Shown: positions 25,362 to 37,175 of the stretch, piece by piece
How the letters are laid out: each line of letters begins with the position of its first letter
Numbering within the stretch: position 1 is the stretch's first letter
NCBI GenBank assembly: GCA_905160935.1
Contig: CAJHZI010000416.1
Span: 1,275,501 to 1,339,500 of the forward strand
Direction: 5' to 3'
DNA length: 64,000 nt
Source of the DNA: Enchytraeus crypticus
Lineage: Eukaryota > Annelida > Clitellata > Enchytraeida > Enchytraeidae
Made by a program: the position numbers and the translations under genes
Notes under the pieces: model-generated
What the model was told of the DNA's origin: nothing
What the model saw: the letters and a program-made list of their open reading frames with translations, nothing else
Databases searched by the model: none

Positions 25362-25535
25362 GGCGTTCGGTTGGTGAGCGTCTAGGCTTCAAAAATTGCT
25401 ACAAAAACTTTAATGAATGGATAAAATATGGTGTGGGACAGAGAAGACTGGGGAAAGTCTATTCGTATCCCGACCCTTGTTAAATTGGAATTTAAGGGAA
25501 GATGATTATGATGATGATGTTTTTCTACCCCTCTG
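25362..25535 (+). mobile_element. Family D short element, copy 3 (best preserved)
   Basis: Starts GGCGTTCGGTTGGTGAGCGT, continues CTAGGCTTCAAAAATTGCTA, and ends TATTCGTATCCCGACCCTTG, a TTTAAGGGAAGATGAT-type word and GAT repeats. The last ~50 bp matches the 3' end of the LINE at 46349-46909, implying LINE-dependent retrotransposition. Confidence 0.75.
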
Positions 25536-26673
25536 TAGGAAATTTCAATTAACGTTGGGATCTTGGAGGAAAGTTTCAGGTAATGTTGCAAATGTGCCTA
25601 CAAGTTTTGTAAAACAAACTATTGCAGCCTATCATTTGTATATCATTAGTAATTTCAGTAGCTAATATAGTATTACTCTTCGAGTTTTGTATGCTATCAA
25701 ATGCTATCAGTCTGAAGATATTATTTAAAAAGTCCTTCAGACCCCCTACTAGGGCTCCTCCCAAGACCCAGCCGGGGGATAAAGTCCACCGAGCCCCCTT
25801 ATTTAGGCTTGTGCTAGTTCTAGATTTTTGGTCCATTAAACCCCCCACTGGTATCTGCATCAAATCTAACAGGTCCTGTAACTTACTTCATCTAGAACAA
25901 TCCAAACATATTTTGACTACCTGTATCCGTACCTGCTTCGTGAAGAATTTGAACCAATACATGCCTTCAGAAACTTTGCAATTTCTCATGTGCATAATAG
26001 TGCATTACATACGGCAGTAGGCCAAACGATTAAAATTCATTTAATTTACCAAAATGACCAAATTGGCACAAATGATTTAATTGACCCCTAGGAGGCATAT
26101 GAAATTTAAAATACAAAATTAAATAAACGATGTATATAAAACGTACGCAAATAGGGTACGTAAGTGGGGAACGTAAATTTTATCCACTGCGGGGGGATGT
26201 AAATTTTTTCGAGAGCGAATGTCCCCCCAGATTTTGTAAGATGGATAAGCCTCTGAAAGTCTGTAGCATACAAATTTAGAAATTGAAAGGAAATAAAAGA
26301 GTTTAGTATTTCAATAAAATATATATTTATAACAATTATTTATAACAGTATAATATCAACATTAGAATGTGATAAGAAATTAACAAGCTATAAATAGAAA
26401 GAAATATTAAATTTGAATATAAAATTTTTTGCATACCTTCTATCACGAACACAGTATTTTATAATCTTGCTATGAAAATCCTTTTATGTTACAATGTTAT
26501 TATATAATGTTATTATATATGTATGTGACGAAAAACTGCAAATCTATTTATTTACTAAACAACAGGACACACAACAAAGAATAATGAATCAGATTTCAGA
26601 TTTGTGTTGCCATCGGCGGTATCCAAAATGTTCGGTGAAAATTACAGATGGCTTCATAAACCCTTATCAAAAC
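25536..26673. other. Non-coding, with G-rich repeat scraps
   Basis: GGGGGG-containing words near 26190-26235 resemble 24775-24880 and may come from one repeat family. No exon recognised. Confidence 0.4.
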
Positions 26674-26929
26674 CAGTGGCGGATTCACGGAGGAGGGGCC
26701 AAGGGGGCCATTGCCCCCTCCGAAATCTTTGTACAATTTTTAACTTCAACACTGTGTCATACATGAAAGAAAATGAATTCAAAATGACTCTTACCAGTGG
26801 TCTATTAGGGTCCCAGGTGGATATCGATCAATGTCAAACATTTCAGTCTTTGAAAGCTAATGAAACCGTTGCATAAGGTCGTTAAAACATTTGCTCCCCC
26901 TCTCTGAAAATATTCTGAATCCGCCCCTG
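26674..26929. mobile_element. hAT-type MITE
   Basis: Starts CAGTGGCGGATTCACGGAGG and ends (reverse complement) CAGGGGCGGATTCAGAATAT: short inverted ends of the CAGNGGCGGATTCA type typical of non-autonomous hAT elements. Flanks ATCAAAAC and ACAAAAAC look like a decayed 8-bp target duplication. No transposase. Confidence 0.7.
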
Positions 26930-27375
26930 ACAAAAACTATGGTTGACTCAAAATTTATCCATTGTACAATGCAACCATGCACAGAGTTCCGTGCAATACG
27001 GAATATTAGTATAATGAATAATAGTATAGTCTAAACCTTTCAATGTAACAACGACAACAGTACATAAGCCGGAGCTATAGCGTCTTTAGGCCTACACAGT
27101 GCTGGGTAGAAACTAGCTACAGTAAACTGTACATATACGCCTATATATAATTACTTTATCAAATAACTCTAGTGCAGTAACTACGGTTGATCAAAAGTAA
27201 CTATTTGTTGAAAAATGTTCCTACAAAAATTTAATTGACAACTGAAAACTTAAGCTTATTAGACAGACAGCATTTAGATTTTCAGTTATTTCATGATAAA
27301 CTCATATACTCATATACTCAACTCGCTTTACGTGATTGGACCCTTTTAGTTCTATAAAAGCTTACACCACGGTGC
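26930..27375. other. Non-coding spacer
   Basis: Nothing recognised apart from an AGGCCTAC word at 27089. Confidence 0.4.
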
Positions 27376-28271
27376 GGCTCTGCGGTACGGTGGCTGGCAA
27401 CTGCCATCTGATTTCTTAACTTTTTTTATAAAAAAAATTTCTTGTTACTATAAATAGCCACTTTGTTACTATAAATAGACATGTGTGCTAATTATAGTAA
27501 CCAAAATTTCTTACCTTTTTTATTAAAACAAAACAAATTTCTTGTTCCTATAAATAGTCACTTTATTACCATAAATAGCACACTATCAGTATCTATATCA
27601 CACATAGTCGATGACAACATCCAGTACTGGATCTTGAATCAAAGGCTAGCTCTGTGCAAAAAATAAAGTTTAATGTCCATGACAACATCGAGCACTCGAT
27701 GTTAAACCAAAGCCAAACCGATGAGCACAAAATTAGATCAAAAACAGTGCAAATCCAAAATTCCGTTAATTAGTCATACTAAGTCAATTCGTTTATGACA
27801 ATATCGAGACAATATGGCTCAAGATCGAGTGCTCGATGTTGTCATAAACGAATTGACTTAGTATGACTAATTAACGGAATTTTGGATTTGCACCGTTTTT
27901 GATCTAATTTTGTACTCATCGGTTTGGCTTTGGTTTAACATCGAGTGCTCGATGTTGTCATGGACATTAAACTTTATTTTTTGCACAGAGCTAGCCTTTG
28001 ATTCAAGATCCAGTACTGGATGTTGTCATCGACTATGTGTGATATAGATACTGCTAGTGTGCTATTTATGGTAACAAAGTGACTATTTATAGGAACAAGA
28101 AATTTGTTTTGTTTATTTTAATAAAAAAAAGTTAAGAAATTTTGGTTACTATAAATAGCCTACATGTCTATTTATAGTAACAAAGTGGCTATTTATAGTA
28201 AGAAGAATTTTTTTTAATAAAAAAAAGTTAAGAAATTAGATGGCAGTTGCGAGCCACCGTACTGCGGCAGC
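27376..28271. repeat. ~0.9-kb near-perfect fold-back palindrome
   Basis: Two arms of about 430 bp are almost exact inverse complements around a centre near 27808-27825. For example, GTACGGTGGCTGGCAACTGC on the left pairs with GCAGTTGCGAGCCACCGTAC on the right, and AATTCGTTTATGACAATATC pairs with GATGTTGTCATAAACGAATT. The arms contain TACTATAAATAG subrepeats. No ORF spans it. It is most like a fold-back transposon or giant MITE; as RNA it would form a long hairpin. Confidence 0.9.
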
Positions 28272-29148
28272 TTGGTCAATGAAGTAAGTCAGTTTGATCG
28301 GGGATTTGAAACCGTTCCGTCATACGTACTTCTGATGCTCTTTGAACGATTTCTCGTTCTAAGTTTATTGAAATTTTAACTTAAGATTTGTTTAAAATTT
28401 ATTTTTTGCGAATTCGTAGTTGCGATTTCTGCAGCGAAGTATCTGTTTTGGTTTTGATTCTATGTTTTATATATTCGTTAGGTTGCGTATTTTACAGGGG
28501 CGGGTTCAGGAATTTTTTAACGGGGGCCCGAAATTCTTTTGGAGAGTGTACACATTTTTTGCTTACAAAACATTCTTTGATTGCATGTGACGCAACCAGA
28601 AGAAATGCTGTGGGGGGAGGTAATTTTTCAATACTTCGCTCGGCTCATAGAATGAGTGTATTCCCGTATCTTAAACCCCCCCCCCTCCCTAGTCATGCCC
28701 GTAAAAAAGTCAGGGGAAAACCTAAAATGCCTAAAATCCTACATTTGTCCTACTTAATTTCACATGAGTTAATTAAACTCTTTGTGGTGTTTGTTTCTTT
28801 TTTCTAGATTGGTTTGAACCATTTGTTTGAGGACGTCTAAATAGAAAATAAAAATACAGAAATTCTGAATATAACGGAATGTCAGAATATAACGGATTTC
28901 TTATGGTTGCAGTCTGTGAAAGTTCAAGAGTAAGTGAATTTGTTTCCAGATTTCTCACAAGCCAAGCGCGCTAAGATTCTCTCAATTCCCAGATGAACCT
29001 GTCGATGATGACATTGAGCTCAGTCACACTGATGTATGTCCACCAGGGAGTTCAACCTCATTTCTACTTGCTTCATCAATCTCAATGCTTCGGTTTTCTC
29101 TGAACTTCATATTCATTGACATGCAAATATATTCTTCATATATATATA
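28272..29148. other. Non-coding with a second hAT-like end
   Basis: CAGGGGCGGGTTCAGGAATT at about 28495 looks like a hAT terminal repeat, but I find no clear matching end (the C-run at 28678-28690 is the nearest candidate). A TATAACGGA word is repeated at 28869-28902. Confidence 0.35.
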
Positions 29149-29385
29149 GAATGTCTTAATAGCGTAGGGGTAACGTCATGAAGTTTTAAAAGACAGATCC
29201 TGAGGTGAAGTGAACCCTCGTGGGTTCGAATCTCAGCCGCCCTGATCTGAGAATCAAATCTCGGACATTCACTGGACTGGTTACACGGAAAATAGTCTCA
29301 ATTCCCTAACGGTTTAAACATGTGGTAATAAAAGTGATAGATTTCAATATAGTTGATCATTTCACTCTAATGCGTGTTTACTTTT
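29149..29385 (+). mobile_element. tRNA-derived SINE, family A, copy 2
   Basis: Box A-like TAGCGTAGGGG at 29160-29170 and box B GGTTCGAATCT at 29223-29233. A shared body continues with CTGGACTGGTTACACGGAAA and AACGGTTTAAACATGTGGTA to CATTTCACTCTAATGCGTG. Head-to-tail colinear with the copies at 1500-1735 and 38393-38622. Confidence 0.8.
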
Positions 29386-29807
29386 TATATAGACATCCTC
29401 ACCACTAGTTTCCACGGCTCAAAATTATTAACAGTAAGCAGTTACTCATTTCTTTCTGGCACCTTATCAATGAAGTTTTGTGTCAGGATTGTTTGAAGAA
29501 TAGACCAACCGGTGACTACACGAATCGTGGAAATCGACTAAAGACTTCAAACCAAAGTCAGAAAAACGTTCGATTTGTGAGCGCCTAGGCTCTACAAATT
29601 GTTACAAAATGTTATACTTAAAAATCTTAAGACTGGAGTGGCGCCCCTCAGAGGCTGGCGCCCTATAGGTCCGAGTCCGGTGGGCCTAGGCCGAAATTCG
29701 GCCGTGTCAATAGGCCTATCTTTAACTAAAGCAAATTCAGAGTTTTATATCAAGTGGCAGGGAGGCGCAGATCCAGAGGGGGCCTAGGGGGCCCGTCCAT
29801 TTAGAAC
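29386..29807. other. Repeat-derived non-coding stretch
   Basis: Contains a family D scrap (GTGAGCGCCTAGGCTCTACA near 29578) and a hAT-like GGCGCAGATCCAGAGGGGG word near 29765. No exon. Confidence 0.4.
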
Positions 29808-30092
29808 AGTCGACCCCTAGCTGATAGTACTCGTGGTAACGTTACTCGTAGCTCCTGCAGTGGTGGATGTTACGACAGTCGACTCCTAGCTGATAGTACT
29901 CGTGGTAACATAACTCATGGCTCCTGTGGAGGTGGATGTTACGACAGTCGACTCCTAGCTGATAGTACTCGTGGTAACGTTACTCATAGCTCCTGTAGTG
30001 GTGGATATTACGACAGTCGACTCCTAGCTGATAGTACTCATGGTAACGTTACTCATAGCTCCTGTAGTGGGATATATTACGACAATCTCCTG
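29808..30092 (-). repeat. 69-bp (23-codon) tandem repeat at the 3' end of the receptor relic
   Basis: Four to five head-to-tail units of 69 bp, each containing TCGACTCCTAGCTGATAGTA and a TACTCATAGCTCCTG-like word. On the minus strand each unit is the same reading frame as the last codons of the receptor-like exon: YHEYYQLGVDCRNIHHYRSY followed by Glu and, in most units, a TAA. The first unit is inside the ORF (stop at 30049-30051). The array arose by tandem copying of the coding 3' end; one unit has lost its stop codon. Confidence 0.85.
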
Positions 30093-30654
30093 GCCCGTAG
30101 TACTCATAGTACATGCAGTAGCCGTAGATCTGATCGTAGATATATCTTGCGTATTTTATTTCTTTCATGTAATCCAAAGGTTCTATCATTTTGTTTCTAT
30201 TTACATAGAAAAGCATAAACATTCCTAGTGTAAGAAAAGTTACTATTACGACAAGAATGGCTGTGAATAATCGATCCAAATTGCGAGCCAGTCCGCGGAA
30301 CTTTCTGTGAAATTGATGCCTCATTTTAAATTTAAATTTTCTCTTTTCTCTCTCTGAAAGATTTGATATCATAATTCCTCCATTATATGTTGAATCAAGG
30401 GTGGGATTTCTGTGCGCGGTGTTCATGGTACCTTTGGAACGAATGAAAATTGTCTGCAGCTGAAATATAATCTTGAATGAGTCGAGTCCCAGACCACTAA
30501 ACCAGGATGGAAGAGTTCTGTCGTCGATGTCATGGATTCCTTCAATGATAATTGTAAGGATGATGGAGAGTGCACTGAGAATGGTGATGACGAAAACGTA
30601 GATAACTGGAAATAGATTTTTAATTCATCAAGATCATCATTATAATAATAATCA

Positions 30655-30753
30655 TCATCATCATCGTCGTCGTCGTCGTCGTCGTCGTCCACCACCACCA
30701 CCACCACCACCACCACCACCACCACCACCACCACCATCATCATGATCATCATT

Positions 30754-30810
<57 letters not shown>

Positions 30811-30815
30811 TTCCA
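30655..30815. repeat. Compound trinucleotide repeat (CGT)n(CAC)n(CAT)n
   Basis: Pure CGT, CCA and CAT runs adjoin each other. They give poly-Asp, poly-Gly, poly-Met and poly-Val frames that are not genes. The run is the tail of the family D element at 30735-30975. Confidence 0.95.
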
Positions 30816-30975
30816 TAGACTCCAGTTTAGCCAAGGTAAGAATACGAATAGACCTTCTCCCATTCTCTCTGACCCACTCCAATCACAATATTCTCTATAC
30901 TATTCCATTCATTTAAATTTGTTTAGCAATTTCTGGAGCCCAGGCGCACTCCAACCGAATAAATTTTCGCTTCCT
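30735..30975 (-). mobile_element. Family D short element, copy 4
   Basis: Minus strand: TTCGGTTGGAGTGCGCCTGG, CTCCAGAAATTGCTAAACAA, AGAAGGTCTATTCGTATTC, GCTAAACTGGAGTC, then a long GAT tail. Insertion in the receptor-relic intron just upstream of its last exon. Confidence 0.75.
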
Positions 30976-31330
30976 AAACCGAATAAATAAATTTTCAGAA
31001 GTTCGTTTGATGTTATTTTTATGTTTAATTAACTTTTGAAATTCAAGATTAACGAAGTATACGTGGATGCATAACTCACATTAAAGTAGACTAAATGAAC
31101 TCTAACCAGTGGTATATACGAACATTTTTGATAAAGAAATACATCTAGACCTATTACACAATAAAACTAAAATCTATGACTTATTAGAAGTTGTCATTCT
31201 CTTCGTTTACATATAGGAAAGAAATTCCATTACATTATCAAAATTTAGGAACTCTTAAGAACTCTGATTTGATTAAAATGAAATAAGAAGTAAACTAAGA
31301 ATTTTATGCTAAGCCGCCGAGAGACCTATA

Positions 31331-32479
31331 GGGGAAGGCGGGGCAAGCGGATCAATTTTCAGAAAAGCATGTATTCTTTTGGCATGGATGAGAATAACAT
31401 CACCGAACTAGGTTCTTTAATTAGCTTGATTATTGACCTCTACAAAGGTACAGTTGCAGTTCTATAGCTCCAGCATGTCCAGAGAAAATGTACATTTAAT
31501 GACACAACTCAAACTGATCCACTTTGCCCCAACGTCGGGGCAAAGTGGATCAACCCTATTTGGCAAAGTGGATCAGTTTCGTTCCGGAGGTTTTTATTCC
31601 TGTCTCGTCTTCATTGTAAATGCCATTGGATGTCAGACGGTGGGATTGATATATTTCACCGCGCAGAGTAAAGAATCTCTCAACCTGAGGTCTGTTTAGA
31701 GCTCGATCAAGACTTGTCAGTTCTGGTGAGCGAAATGAAATTTTAGGATGGCGCTTTAGGAATCCTTTAGGCCCTAACTCATCATTTTTCAGGTGTCATA
31801 GAAAGTTCCAAATGGAATCAAGTATTTCTCACAAGCATCCCTTAAAGAAGCACCATTGAACTTGACCTGCTTAATATCTTCCTTTAAATCAGCCTCAGAC
31901 CACGAACCTTGCGTAGTTTTATGCTTGTAATTCCTTACCATCTACGAAGAGCAGTGAAACTGTTACTTAAGTACATTTTAATGGACTGATGATAATTCAT
32001 GTAGGCTTATACATAAAATTTATTTAAACAAATGTTTTTCTTTGACGTAGAAAAACAATAACTTTATTAAATCTGAACTGAAGCGTACAGTTGCTAATAC
32101 TGATCCACTTTGCCCCATTATACCCTACCCCAAAAAACTTGTCGCATAACTTAAAATTATTGAATCTATCAAAAAGTTACTTCACTCCTCGAATATAGCT
32201 CATATGTAGTTGTCAATTGAATATAAGCACAAGTAGATACAAGAGCCTCTGCTAGCACAATGTGACTGATTCATAAAATATTTAAGCAATTAACATAAAA
32301 ATACATTTTTAAGAATAATTAATTCCCTTGCAGACATTTTTAGTTGAATTGTTTACATAAACATGTAACCGGAATTAGCTGATACTATGATGCTCAAATA
32401 CGAGCCATAGCATTAACAACTTGCATAAAAATTGACTTGATCCGCTTTGCCCCGCGATCCGCTTTGCCCCGCCTTCCCC
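31331..32479 (-). mobile_element. pogo/Tigger-like DNA transposon, internally deleted
   Basis: Inverted ends GGGGAAGGCGGGGC...CGGATC are flanked by TA on both sides (31329-31330, 32480-32481). The minus strand holds a broken transposase. An N-terminal helix-turn-helix (Psq) starts at 31941: GSWSEADLKEDIKQVKFNGA, then SLRDACEKYLIPFGTFYD. After a frame break comes FLKRHPKISFRSPELT, and then IYNEDETGIKT, which corresponds to the first catalytic Asp block (YNxDETG) of the DDE_1 family. The downstream catalytic part is absent, so it is non-autonomous. The right end has an extra tandem copy of the GCGGGGCAAAGCGGATC end word. Confidence 0.8.
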
Positions 32480-32761
32480 TAATCCTATATACTATGTTAT
32501 CACATAACTGATGCCTAGTATATATAGTAGGTTAATTGGCTATTAAGCAGCCAACTAACGTCGGATTTCGTAATTATTAAATTTGTAAGAATTTAAAGAT
32601 TGCAAGAATTAAAATAAATTAATTTGTATTTGTATTTGCTGTTTGTCAATTATGAATTCTTAATAAGTAATATATCAGCATCTGTATATTAGTCTGCTAT
32701 CTATGAATATTGAAAGAAAATCAGAAACTTTTACACATACATTTATGCCGTTTTTTAAACG

Positions 32762-32767
<6 letters not shown>

Positions 32768-32812
<45 letters not shown>
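32768..32812. repeat. (TA)n microsatellite
   Basis: Pure TA run with a single G interruption. Confidence 0.9.
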
Positions 32813-32903
32813 AAGTATCTTTTCGAAGATCTTTCACACAACTAACAAGGAAGTAATTATGTGGTGCCAATACTATTTTGGTTTTTTGGCCTTTGACTGT
32901 TTG

Positions 32904-33082
32904 AATTGAATACCATAGATATAAATTTTTAAACAAATTAGTATTGGATGCCAAATTTATTAAAGGAATCGAATTAGATCATCCAGATTATTTAGAATTT
33001 GAAAGTTCACAAAGGAAATATAATATTTCGTTTGTTGATTCTGTTGCAGATACGACTAAAATTTTGGATCTACGTTGACAAA
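32904..33082 (+). CDS. Unrecognised coding-like frame, ~58 codons
   Basis: After a TGA the frame is open from IEYHRYKFLNKLVLDAKF through IKGIELDHPDYLEFESSQRK and NISFVDSVADTTKILDLR to a TGA. The composition is balanced, unlike surrounding frames, and the same frame upstream (32820-32900) also looks coding apart from two stops. No ATG and no recognised family. It could be an exon remnant or a transposon fragment. Confidence 0.25.
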
Positions 33083-33760
33083 ATGCTACATATTGAATAT
33101 TTTAATGAATAATGGAGTTGATTTGATTCTGTTGGACACTTGCAAACTACTAGTTTTCATTGCTTAACTGAACTTGTATGCTAAGTGTTGTTTCTTTTCG
33201 TTTACTCGTTTACTTTTCTTTCTTTTTTCTAAATCTTTGTTCGAAACTACCATGTATTGGTTAAATAGTCTATATACATGTATATATATATATATATATC
33301 TATATCAAGCTTAATTAGTAATATTAGAGACTGCTCATAACGGTGAAAGTATATTGCTGACTAGAATAATTATATATTAAGAACATTGTCATCTTGTATG
33401 AATTGTAATTGCTAATTAATTAATAATAATAAATTCTGAATATCGTATAAATGACTGTTCTCTCTTAATGCATCTTCCTCTCGTACTTCATAATTAAGAA
33501 GCACAGTCGACTGCCAATTAACAGACTACCTGTGAGTCTCTAGTTTCCCACATTAAGAGGTTCTAAGTGAATAAGTAACATAAGAACAACACGAATACAT
33601 TAAGACAACACAACGCAATAGTAATAGTAGAACCTTTGAAATACAACAGCAAACTTGTGTAATAGCACAAAAATATCTGCACAATTTATCGAAATAATTC
33701 GAATTGGGGACGGTCAAGATTTTCATGCATTTTAAATATATATCTAAATTTAAAACTCAC
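33083..33760. other. Intronic/non-coding stretch
   Basis: A short TA run at 33277-33304. I searched this stretch on the minus strand for a TM1-TM2 exon of the receptor relic and saw none. Confidence 0.4.
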
Positions 33761-34292
33761 CCTGGTGTAATGAAACTAGTTTGTAGCTGGATAACGTTCC
33801 ATATTCCTCTCTAATGTAATACAAGTCGAGCGAGTCGAAAGTCTAAAGTACGCATTCCTGCTAGCAAGCTGCTCTCAGGTCCCTAAAGGGAGCTCCATCG
33901 ATTAAGAAGTTAATATCTTCAAAAAACATTCCATTATCCACATCTTAATGTAACCTATACAGCTTGGGAATAATAATGCTTCTGAAGATCTAAAGCTATT
34001 AATAGGAGAAGACAGAGAACCTGTTAGTGAGATCGGCTTTGGGATACCACACCGCTCCTGGAGACAGTGAAATAGAGTTGACATTGGAATATAGTGTCTT
34101 GTTCCACCAGATCATTTCATTAGTCCAATCCTTTGATAAAAAGAGCAATATGCTGTATCTCAAAATTAAATATAAAGCCGTTTTCAAACATATTTCATTA
34201 TTTTATAAAATGTTAAGTATTAACGTAAATTCAATTATTCTAAATTGATGATATGAGTTGTCTTTAAATATTGGAATAACTATGGTGATGAT

Positions 34293-34345
34293 CGATGATG
34301 ATGATGATGATGATGACGATGACGATGATAATGATAACGATGACC
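34293..34345. repeat. (GAT)n tract
   Basis: A GATGAT run with GAC and AAT variants. Confidence 0.85.
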
Positions 34346-34912
34346 TTTAATTTCCTACTTAATAATCTTAATCGGCTTACTGTTGTTCAAAGAATTCAGT
34401 TTACAATGCAATGCTTTCCAAATAAATACTTAATTATTATAAATATAATACTTACAAGAAGTAACCAAACGAAGGTTACAAATACTTCATCTGTTTCTCT
34501 CTGAAAATGTCAACATGAAAGGTTTAGCCATATGATACTCACATTCGCTGTATATTATATAATGCCCAGTTTCACTCCATTCTCATTCATTATATACATT
34601 GGTTTTTTATTTTTGGCTAATTAGTGCTAATTTTTTCAATTTTGGTTGACAATTAGACATCATTTTGAGCAAAGAATAATTTTATCATCAAGGTGATTAT
34701 TAAACTTTTTCAGTATTTTTTCAATTGCGTAATTATACAATAGTATGCTTCAAAGATTCCGCTATATAGGCCTAATAAATCTATCGATAGCCAGCTAAAT
34801 ATAGACATTGAATTCCACTGAAAATATTCGCATGAGAAAAAATTCTTCGAACATTCTCAATACTCGGTAAACTTCAGTCATCATGAAAAAGCAAATTTAC
34901 TCTATGAATTGA

Positions 34913-34961
34913 ATTTATATTTCTATAGACTGTTGTTTCTTAATTAAATCGATAACAATAG

Positions 34962-34992
<31 letters not shown>

Positions 34993-35305
34993 CTATCTAT
35001 TATCTATATTATTCTATTGGCTCTGTCTAATTACACATCTTATTTTTCTGTTATATTGCTTGTTGTTTCTTATTAATCGCTAACAGAGTATATTTATATA
35101 TAATTCTATATACTATACTATCTATCCTGTTATATATATAGCTATTGCTATAGAGTGTTGTTTCTAATTCACTCTATAACCATAGTATATTTATATATAT
35201 AATAATTATATATATCTTATATCTTACTCTATATTAAGATATACTATATATTAATATATTACTATTGTTATCGATTTAATTAAGAAACAGCACTCTATAG
35301 AAATA
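34913..35305. repeat. ~390-bp inverted repeat with internal degenerate copies
   Basis: Outer arms TTTCTATAGACTGTTGTTTC (34920) and its complement near 35283-35302 (GAAACAGCACTCTATAGAAA) enclose two further TGTTGTTTCT...TAACA copies (35064, 35156). Everything between is TA-rich. Confidence 0.7.
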
Positions 35306-35316
35306 TATATATATAT

Positions 35317-35370
<54 letters not shown>

Positions 35371-35507
35371 CGCTTGATTTTCAGACATCGGACATAGCCT
35401 ACCTTAGAAAAAGTACTGGAACATATTCTAGATTACTAGAATGAATTCATTAGCGGGTAAAATTCTCAAACCAACTGAAAACATGAATAATTGGTTTTTT
35501 TAAGTTT

Positions 35508-35645
35508 AAAAAGCTTAAGCCAATGTTAACATCAGTTCACTCACTCGAAAGCGATATCAGTGAAGGCGAGCCTAAAATTTGAACCCCGCACATACTGATC
35601 CGCGGTAGAATATTTTACCGACATCGCCACTGGCTCCAGCCGGTG
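35508..35645 (-). mobile_element. tRNA-derived SINE, family B, copy 3
   Basis: Minus strand: GGAGCCAGTGGCGATGTCGG, GATCAGTATGTGCGGGGTTC, GGCTCGCCTTCACTGATATC. Clear match to 63592-63725. Confidence 0.8.
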
Positions 35646-36186
35646 AAAATATGATATAGACATATTGAAAAATATATTTAAGATGTATAATATATTGATG
35701 CAAATATATTTTTAATATAGATATTAAATCCTTCTATTTTTCAAAAGAGAAGATAGCACTAATAACGCCTAAGGAAGGATTACGCGTTAAATGAAGTAGC
35801 TCTTATATAGTAGGCTATGTTTGATTTGGACATCTATGTATTGAGAAATATGTCTTTTAGAACCAACCAAACAAGAGATAGAAATCACATCACAAACACA
35901 CATCAGCGAATAGAAATATTTAAATCATTTTATGAAGCTTATTTACATAAAGAAATAAGAAAAAAATTATTTCTGAATATTTAATACAAATATGCGAGGA
36001 GTAGTAATTTAACTATATTTCGGAAGTTATATTTTAACACGTTTCATGTAGTTAGATCTACTAAGTTACTCGAATAACATATTTAACTCAAAATAGTTGC
36101 CCTGCACTTCTTAATCCACTTAAAGTATAATTAAATGTATTTAAGTTACTTGAGTGACGTAGCATAACTACTTCCAAGTATTTAAA
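35646..36186. other. Intronic/non-coding stretch
   Basis: Nothing recognised. Confidence 0.4.
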
Positions 36187-36350
36187 CTAGAGATGGGAAT
36201 CGAACCGAACCCAAAAATCTGAAATTTTGGCCGAACCGAACCGAACTCGAACCCAGACTCTGGCCGAACCCGAAACGAACTCGAACCCAGACTCTGACCG
36301 AACTCGAACCGAACTCGAACCTTGATTTGGTCCAAACTGAACCGAAGATC
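36187..36350 (+). repeat. Dispersed GAACC/CCGAA repeat, copy 2
   Basis: Begins GAGATGGGAATCGAACCGAA. The word GAGATGGGAAT also bounds the copy at 39078-39338 in inverted orientation, so it may be a true element terminus. Frames through it (Arg/Phe/Gly/Ser-rich) are not genes. Confidence 0.65.
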
Positions 36351-36842
36351 CTCTCTCCTTCGCCAGCATCAAGAGAAAGAAACACTTTTCTTTTAAGCTA
36401 TTTCAAAGGCTGCATTAAAATGTTGTGAAGAATGTTTCACATTATGTAAAGATAATAAGAACAATACAGATAAATATAATAGTTTTGCACTTACAAGTAT
36501 TCAGTATCTAACAGCATATATTCAGGGAAGGCTGGTTTCAATAAAACTTTAAAATTAACAACGGATAGCGTTACAAAAATCACAGGAATTTCAGATACTT
36601 ATCCGGTACGACTAAATTTCAGACTATAAAAGATGACATAAAAAGCAACGTTGTTTTTTTTTATTAGAGTAATTAAAGCATAATGGCTCATATATCTTAT
36701 ACATAGCGACATTATACACACAAATAAATAAATCTAATGCTTTAAGTCAATCGTAGGGAGTGGCGCGGAGGAAAATATTTTCTCTGACGTTTCCGTTCCC
36801 GTCCTCTGGGTCCGGGGATTATATATCTCTATTTATTATATA

Positions 36843-36877
36843 GCATTATATATATATATATGTATGTATGTATATGG

Positions 36878-36949
<72 letters not shown>

Positions 36950-36998
36950 GGAAATATACACAGTATAAATATATATATATATATATATATGTATATGG

Positions 36999-37038
<40 letters not shown>

Positions 37039-37042
37039 GGAA

Positions 37043-37092
<50 letters not shown>
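36843..37092. repeat. TA-rich minisatellite with ATGTATATGGAAATA units
   Basis: Four ATGTATATGGAAATA-type words are separated by long TA runs. Overlapping frames of Ile/Tyr repeats on both strands are artefacts. Confidence 0.9.
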
Positions 37093-37093
<1 letters not shown>

Positions 37094-37137
37094 TGCATAC
37101 GTCAAGAGTAAATAATATTGAAATCTAAAAGAATATT

Positions 37138-37175
37138 TTGTTGTCCCGTCCCCAGTTAAACTGGGATTCAAGGGA
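37138..37175 (+). repeat. Family D / LINE tail scrap
   Basis: CCCCAGTTAAACTGGGATTC followed by a GGGAGATGAT end: only the 3' tail of the family D element. Confidence 0.5.

Noticed and set aside
29152..29240. Possible tRNA gene at the box A/box B pair
   Set aside because: Acceptor and anticodon stems do not pair, and the same sequence recurs with a shared non-tRNA body: a SINE.
30423..30990. Poly-Asp, poly-Gly, poly-Val and poly-Met frames
   Set aside because: They are readings of the (CGT)(CAC)(CAT) repeat at 30655-30815, not a gene.
36182..36385. Arg/Phe/Gly/Ser-rich frames resembling an RNA-binding tail
   Set aside because: Produced by the CCGAA pentamer repeat; the same composition appears at the other two repeat copies.
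36829..37171. Overlapping Ile/Tyr-repeat frames on both strands
   Set aside because: Translations of a TA microsatellite.
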